From Streptococcus infantis (GTDB lineage: Bacteria > Bacillota > Bacilli > Lactobacillales > Streptococcaceae): a stretch of DNA of 64,000 bases. Where the stretch lies: positions 62,001 to 126,000 of the forward strand of contig NZ_JYOV01000014.1 of the NCBI RefSeq assembly GCF_000963255.1, given 5' to 3'. Below, piece by piece: positions 59,518 to 64,000 of the stretch (position 1 is the first letter of the stretch; each line of letters begins with the position of its first letter). A program made the position numbers and the translations under genes. The notes under the pieces were generated by a model that had not been told where the DNA came from, did not search any database, and saw nothing but the letters and a program-made list of their open reading frames with translations.

Positions 59518-60424
59518 AGTTTTTCTTTCCTCTTTCTTTCGTAATCAATTTAATCACACTGTTAAAGGCCAAACTCATCAAGAGCAATACTAGGGCCAGT
59601 GACCAAAGAACATTATTATCAACAGTTCCCATAACGGTATTACCAATTCCCATGGTCAAAACAGAGGTTAAAGTCGCAGCAGGTGTTGTCAATGAAGTTG
59701 GGACAACGGCTGAGTTTCCGACCACCATCTGAATAGCTAGTGCTTCACCGAAAGCACGCGCCATACCAAAGACTACAGCCGTAAAAATACCTGAACGAGC
59801 AGCCTTCAAAGTAACACGCCAGATTGTTTGCCAACGAGTCGCTCCCATAGCTAAACTTGCTTCACGGTAGTGACGAGGCACTGCCCTTAAGCTATCAGTT
59901 GTCATAAAGGTTACAGTCGGCAAGATCATAACAAAGAGAACGAAAATCCCTGATAAAATACCAAAACCTGTTCCACCAAAGACACTACGTACAAATGGTA
60001 CAACGACCTGCAAACCGATAAATCCGTAAACTACCGAAGGAATCCCAACTAGAAGTTCGATAGCTGGTTGCAAAATCTTAGCTCCTTTTGGCGATACTTC
60101 TGTCATAAAGACCGCAGCACCAATTGCAAATGGTGTTGCGATAAGAGCTGATAGGATGGTAACGATAAAGGAACCTAAAATCATTGGAAGGGCGCCAAAC
60201 TGTTTACCTGATGGATTCCAAGTTGCACCAAAGAGAAAATCAAAGATATTCACACCATTAACAAAGAAGGTAGATAACCCTTTTTGGGCTACAAAGATTA
60301 AAATCATAGCCACAATGATAACAATCAAAGAGAGACAGGCAAAAGTCAGACTTTTCCCTAATTTCTCAAGACGAGAGTTCTTTGATGGAGAGAGCAATTT
60401 TTTAGATAATTCTTCTTGATTCAT
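59507..60424 (-). CDS. pstC: Phosphate ABC transporter permease PstC
   Basis: A 305-residue permease with six membrane segments; EAA loop EASLAMGATRWQTIWRVTLKAA (near 188-209). Its ATG shares the last base of the pstS gene end at 60424, so pstS-pstC translation is coupled. Confidence 0.95.
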   Translation of the reverse strand: MNQEELSKKLLSPSKNSRLEKLGKSLTFACLSLIVIIVAMILIFVAQKGLSTFFVNGVNIFDFLFGATWNPSGKQFGALPMILGSFIVTILSALIATPFAIGAAVFMTEVSPKGAKILQPAIELLVGIPSVVYGFIGLQVVVPFVRSVFGGTGFGILSGIFVLFVMILPTVTFMTTDSLRAVPRHYREASLAMGATRWQTIWRVTLKAARSGIFTAVVFGMARAFGEALAIQMVVGNSAVVPTSLTTPAATLTSVLTMGIGNTVMGTVDNNVLWSLALVLLLMSLAFNSVIKLITKERGKKNYAR

Positions 60425-61302
60425 TATTGACTCCCTTCTAGCGCTGTTACAGTCCCTGCAGCATCTTTTTCAACCTTCATTTCCTTAACAGAAATATAGC
60501 CCATTCCTTTAACGATTCCGTTCTGAGCTTCGTCTGAAAGGATAAAGTTTAAGAATTCGGCAACCAATTCATTTGGCTCACCAAGTGTATACATATGTTC
60601 ATAAGACCACAAAGGCCAATTATTCGTGGTTACATTCTCTGAAATTGGTTCATAACCATTGAGTTTGATTGTCCCAACAGAATCATCAACATAAGCAAAT
60701 GCTAAGTAGGAAATAGCTCCAGGGGTTTGAGAAACGATTGATTTGACCATCCCGTTTGAATCCTGTTCCTGACTTTGCATTGCTGATTGACCATTCATGA
60801 TCACACTATCAAAGGTTGCACGAGAACCTGAACTAGCCGCACGGTTGATTATAGAGATGGCTAAATCTTTCCCACCGACTTCTTTCCAGTTGGTAATTTC
60901 TCCTGTGAAGATTTGTCGGAGTTGATCTGTCGTTAGATTATCAACATCTACTTCTTTATTGATAATAACAGCCAAACCTGCAACAGCTACCTTATGATCA
61001 ACCAAGGCTGAAGCATCAATACCGTCTTTTTCCTCCGCAAATACATCCGAATTTCCGACATCTACTGCTCCTGACTGAACCTGCGATAGTCCTGTACCAG
61101 AACCACCACCTTGAACATTGACAGTTTTACCGATATGAGCTGATGCGAATTCATCTGCTGCCGCCTCGACTAAAGGTTGGAGGGCAGTTGAGCCAACAGC
61201 TGTCATTGACTCCCCACGATCAATCCAACTTGCACACCCTGCTAGTGAACCAGCAAGTAAAAAGGTTGCAAGAAAGAGGGTGAGTTTTTTAAATTTTTTC
61301 AC
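60424..61302 (-). CDS. pstS: Phosphate-binding lipoprotein PstS
   Basis: A 292-residue lipoprotein with lipobox LAGC (Cys23) and the phosphate-binding signatures [39 protein letters not shown] and [14 protein letters not shown]. It captures phosphate outside the membrane and delivers it to PstCA. AAGGAGACAAATAG precedes ATG 61302. First gene of the operon; processed by LspA. Confidence 0.95.
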   Translation of the reverse strand: MKKFKKLTLFLATFLLAGSLAGCASWIDRGESMTAVGSTALQPLVEAAADEFASAHIGKTVNVQGGGSGTGLSQVQSGAVDVGNSDVFAEEKDGIDASALVDHKVAVAGLAVIINKEVDVDNLTTDQLRQIFTGEITNWKEVGGKDLAISIINRAASSGSRATFDSVIMNGQSAMQSQEQDSNGMVKSIVSQTPGAISYLAFAYVDDSVGTIKLNGYEPISENVTTNNWPLWSYEHMYTLGEPNELVAEFLNFILSDEAQNGIVKGMGYISVKEMKVEKDAAGTVTALEGSQ

Positions 61303-61386
61303 TATTTGTCTCCTTGAAAATAATGATGAATAGCTTGGAATTTCGCCCTATTTTTCTAATGTTTTATGCAAAAAATCCATACTTCC

Positions 61387-61415
61387 ACTATAACATAGAA
61401 TACTGATTTTGACTA
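61387..61415 (-). promoter_or_regulatory. Candidate pst operon promoter
   Basis: TAGTCA (61415-61410), 17 bases, TATAGT (61392-61387) on the minus strand, about 85 bases before pstS. The weak -35 fits a promoter that needs an activator such as a Pho-type response regulator; no direct repeat was established. Confidence 0.4.
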
Positions 61416-62726
61416 GTTTTTTACCTTAAACCTCAAGCCCTTAGGGAAATAATTCTTCAAGATATTTCCGATCACTTTTGCAAAGCCTAGACCATTCCCA
61501 CCAACTAAAACTTGGTACCAGCCATTTGGCAAAGTTTCAGACAATTGAACTGTCTCACCGGCCACGTATTTAACAAAGTCCTCTTCATGAATTTCAATTG
61601 ATTGTTTGACTTGGCTTGGTTTTAAAGATAATCCAAGTGCAAAGCTTGGTTCAAAACGTTTTTTCTTAAAGGTTCCAAGATGGAGTCCGTTTCGTGCAAT
61701 CTTAAGCTTACCCAAATCTGGTAAGACTTCTGGTAAGAGATACAGTTGGTCTCCAAAAGTCTGTAAAATACCTGGCAAATTAATCTTTAGGTGTTTTTTT
61801 TCAAAATCTTGCCATAAACTCAACTGTTCGCGACTGATATTAGTCTTAGAAGGCTTGAACTTGCCTGACTTGTTTTGTCCCTTAAACTGAAGATGAGCAA
61901 CAAATTGGCCTTCTCCCTTAAAACGATGTGGGTACATCCGAGCTGTCTCTGGAAAATCAATCCCAGGAGCCATCCCATTGATAGGTTCGATTGGAATCAA
62001 TTCAAAATCATAACTATCCAGTAACCATTTGATAATTTCTTCGTTTTCTTCTGGGGCCCAGGTACAGGTTGAATAAACCAAACGGCCACCATCAGCCAAC
62101 ATGGTGACCGCATCCTCTAGAATTTCACGCTGCAAGTCAGCACATTGGCTTGGATATTCTACACTCCAATAATCCATAGCATCTGGCTGTTTTCGGAACA
62201 TCCCTTCTCCAGAGCATGGTGCATCTAGGACAATTAGGTCAAAATATCCTTTAAATACTTTAGCCAAACGATCGGCAGATTCATTGGTTACAACTACATT
62301 TGATGCTCCAAACCGTTCCATATTTTCAACCAAAATCTTAGCTCGCTTGCTAGAAATTTCATTGGAAACAAGTAGTCCTTCGCCTGCAAGATAAGCTGCC
62401 AGTTGAGTTGATTTCCCACCGGGAGCCGCTGCCAAATCCAAGACCTTCATGCCTGGTTTTGGTTTAGCTACTTGAGCAACCATTTGAGCAGCAGGTTCTT
62501 GGGAATAGACCAAGCCTGTTACATGTTCAGAAGATTTCCCAGAAACCTTGCCATAATAGCCCCAAGGTGTATGTGGAATAGCATCTGAAAAAGAAACTTG
62601 GCTTTCTTTTAAGGGATTGATGCGAAAGGCGGAAACTGCCTCATCATCAAAAGAGGCAAGAAAAGCTCTTGCCTCATCTCCCAATATTGCTTCATATTTT
62701 TTTACAAATCCTTCTGGAAATTGCAT
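61413..62726 (-). CDS. rsmF: RsmB/NOP family rRNA cytosine-C5 methyltransferase (RsmF-like)
   Basis: A 437-residue enzyme: SAM-binding motif I LDLAAAPGGKSTQL (near 95-108), the two functional cysteines in VLDAPCSGEGMFRK and YSTCTWAPEENE, and a C-terminal RsmF-type RNA-binding region (about 285-437). It should methylate 16S rRNA; the exact base is inferred from family members. The gene follows the inositol-phosphatase gene by six bases. Confidence 0.88.
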   Translation of the reverse strand: MQFPEGFVKKYEAILGDEARAFLASFDDEAVSAFRINPLKESQVSFSDAIPHTPWGYYGKVSGKSSEHVTGLVYSQEPAAQMVAQVAKPKPGMKVLDLAAAPGGKSTQLAAYLAGEGLLVSNEISSKRAKILVENMERFGASNVVVTNESADRLAKVFKGYFDLIVLDAPCSGEGMFRKQPDAMDYWSVEYPSQCADLQREILEDAVTMLADGGRLVYSTCTWAPEENEEIIKWLLDSYDFELIPIEPINGMAPGIDFPETARMYPHRFKGEGQFVAHLQFKGQNKSGKFKPSKTNISREQLSLWQDFEKKHLKINLPGILQTFGDQLYLLPEVLPDLGKLKIARNGLHLGTFKKKRFEPSFALGLSLKPSQVKQSIEIHEEDFVKYVAGETVQLSETLPNGWYQVLVGGNGLGFAKVIGNILKNYFPKGLRFKVKN

Positions 62727-62732
62727 GTAAGT

Positions 62733-63485
62733 TTATTTCCTTTCATAGATATAGGATTGAATTTCTGCCAACTTGTCTGTTGGAACCATCATAATTGGTT
62801 GTCGTGTCTGAAAATCCACCGGCTCTCCATTTAAGGTTACAATCTGATAACCTAAACTTTTTCCAATGATACCAGCTGCAGCATAGTCCCAAGGTTGGAG
62901 ATAGGTGATATAGGTCAATAGCTGACAAGATAATATTTTTGAAAAGCTGATAGCTGCACTTCCATAGATACGTACACCAAGTGAAGCATTAGCCAATTCT
63001 GCGACACCCCAAGCGTTTGTTTCCAACATGCCAGCATTACTCGCAATTAGAAAATCTCGCAAGGGCTTATCCTTAAAATTAGGCAAGGGTTCTTCATTGA
63101 GACAGGCCTGAAAAGTACCTCCTCCATGATAACAATGACCTTTCATGACATCATAAATGATCCCAAACTGGCCCACACCGTTTTCAAAATAGGCTAGCAT
63201 AACGGCAAAATCATCACCTTGTGCGACAAAGTTGTTGGTACCATCAATGGGATCAATGACCCAAACAGATCCATGTCCAACTGAAGCACGTAGACATCCC
63301 TCTTCAGCACAAAATTGGTCATCAGGATAACGCGAACGAATCTTATCAATCAAAAAATTCTGAACTTCCTTGTCCAAACGAGTCACCAAGTCTGTAGGGG
63401 ATGATTTTCTCTCAATATGCAATTCTTCCTGCATATGAGCTAGAATATAGTCTCCTGCTTCCTTGACAATCTCTTTGGCAAACAT
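62733..63485 (-). CDS. suhB: Inositol monophosphatase family protein
   Basis: A 251-residue Mg-dependent phosphatase with the metal-binding VIDPIDGTNNFVAQG (near 83-97), CAEEG and a late WDYAAAGIIG motif. Natural substrates may include inositol-1-phosphate, NADP or nucleotide phosphates. The frame stays open to 63617, overlapping the upstream gene; ATG 63485, preceded by GGAAAATAAA, gives the family's normal length. A TTG at 63500 is an alternative. The gene lies in a spx-UPF0223-suhB-rsmF run. Confidence 0.88.
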   Translation of the reverse strand: MFAKEIVKEAGDYILAHMQEELHIERKSSPTDLVTRLDKEVQNFLIDKIRSRYPDDQFCAEEGCLRASVGHGSVWVIDPIDGTNNFVAQGDDFAVMLAYFENGVGQFGIIYDVMKGHCYHGGGTFQACLNEEPLPNFKDKPLRDFLIASNAGMLETNAWGVAELANASLGVRIYGSAAISFSKILSCQLLTYITYLQPWDYAAAGIIGKSLGYQIVTLNGEPVDFQTRQPIMMVPTDKLAEIQSYIYERK

Positions 63486-63489
63486 AAAT

Positions 63490-63768
63490 TTATTTTCCAA
63501 GTGAAATCTTCCCTTCCCCTTGTTCTTTGGCCAATTGGACAGCTCGATAGAAGGAGTAACCACTCGCAGTTTCAAATTCACGGCCCAAGCGTTTTTCTTC
63601 ACTCTTGCTTGGAACAACCGCTTTGAATCCCTTATAGGAATCTAGTAGTTTTTTTGCCTCTACCTTAGTCTCATAGGCTGCTTCAACATCATTAAAAAAA
63701 GAAAGCACTGAAGCAAGTTCTTCAGTGCTCCACGACAAATCTAGTGGGTAACTATACTGTTTATTCAT
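63490..63768 (-). CDS. UPF0223 family protein
   Basis: A 92-residue soluble helical protein ([27 protein letters not shown] at the start in family form). UPF0223 proteins are found next to spx and inositol-phosphatase genes in Firmicutes; their role is unknown. It begins at ATG 63768, one base from the stop of spx, so the two are translationally coupled. Confidence 0.85.
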   Translation of the reverse strand: MNKQYSYPLDLSWSTEELASVLSFFNDVEAAYETKVEAKKLLDSYKGFKAVVPSKSEEKRLGREFETASGYSFYRAVQLAKEQGEGKISLGK

Positions 63769-64000
63769 CTAATTAATACCAGCTCTCAATGTAGCTTCTT
63801 TCAGTTCTTGTTTACGGTAACTACGAGGGAGAAAAGCACGAATCTCATCTTCATTAAAACCGATTTGCATTCGCTTTGCATCAATAATAATCGGACGACG
63901 CAAAAGACTCGGATACTGCTCAATTAAATGAAGCAACTCCGATACTGAGATACTCTCTACATCAATATTCAATTTTTGAAAAATCTTTGAACGAGTCGAG
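63769..64000 (-). CDS. spx: Spx-family transcription regulator, C-terminal part
   Basis: Partial gene; its 5' end lies beyond the right edge. The 76 residues present match the C-terminal half of Spx/ArsC-like proteins: STRSKIFQKLNIDVESIS, LLRRPIIIDAKRMQIGFN and FLPRSYRKQELKEA. The RPI motif is typical of true Spx. Spx binds the alpha subunit of RNA polymerase and redirects transcription under oxidative stress; its CxxC switch would lie in the missing N terminus. Which of the two streptococcal paralogues this is cannot be told. Confidence 0.9.
   Translation of the reverse strand, partial: STRSKIFQKLNIDVESISVSELLHLIEQYPSLLRRPIIIDAKRMQIGFNEDEIRAFLPRSYRKQELKEATLRAGIN

Overview
The window is chromosomal DNA of a low-GC Gram-positive coccus, almost certainly a Streptococcus of the mitis group (S. 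mitis / oralis / infantis / pneumoniae relatives). Evidence: two BOX repeats whose boxA part carries the BOX-A1R sequence, Streptococcus-type proteins throughout (fused GlnPH, PotABCD behind MurB, CpsY-LspA-RluD, PyrDA-HolA-SodA, tandem PstB), and -35/-10 promoters with 17-bp spacing. From memory, many blocks match pneumococcal gene order but are joined differently, so this is probably a relative rather than S. pneumoniae itself. No rRNA, tRNA, prophage, complete IS or CRISPR array was seen.

Layout. 0-3.4 kb: flavin redox cluster: divergent nox (cut by the window edge) and apbE - FMN reductase - FMN reductase/PAS fusion, with predicted CcpA sites between. 3.4-7.2 kb: DUF896 gene, glyS, a small inverted-repeat unit, glyQ, T-box leader. 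7.3-8.5 kb: rplL, rplJ and L10 leader. 8.6-9.7 kb: niacin genes niaX-niaR. 9.7-14.9 kb: Nudix, two small membrane proteins plus a frameshifted third copy, a quinone-reductase-like protein, GNAT, uvrB. 15-18 kb: glutamine ABC transporter. 18.1-18.4 kb: BOX element 1. 18.5-20 kb: zwf. 20-30 kb: ftsY, two HAD phosphatases, an accessory patch (Nudix, HD, YicG-like), smc, rnc. 30-32.2 kb: ylxM, unknown, ffh. 32-37.3 kb: rluD, lspA, cpsY, sodA, holA, pyrDA. 37.5-42.4 kb: gdhA, alaS and a LURP-one gene behind an alanine-type T-box. 42.4-47.6 kb: murB-potABCD. 47.8-51.9 kb: AraC regulator, MFS transporter, LacI regulator, HAD phosphatase. 52-54 kb: YhfC protease, acetolactate decarboxylase, BOX element 2. 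54-56 kb: MocR regulator and an amino-acid binding lipoprotein. 56-61.3 kb: pstS-C-A-B-B-phoU. 61.4-64 kb: rRNA methyltransferase, inositol phosphatase, UPF0223 and spx (cut by the window edge).

Most interesting point. The last gene of the apbE operon ends in two tandem copies of a seven-residue motif, DATSGAS, which fits the acceptor consensus of ApbE FMN transferases (Dxx[ST]GA[ST]). ApbE here lacks an export signal, as does the target. I infer a cytoplasmic flavin-transfer system in which ApbE attaches FMN to the tail of a flavodoxin-fold/PAS protein, supplied with electrons by itself or by the FMN reductase encoded just upstream. This is inference from motif and operon and has not been tested here.

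Other points: a possibly leaderless ylxM mRNA, an operator-like palindrome in the promoter spacer of the HAD-lacI operon, a structured leader and overlapping upstream ORF before potA, and a non-synthetase gene placed between the alanine T-box and alaS.
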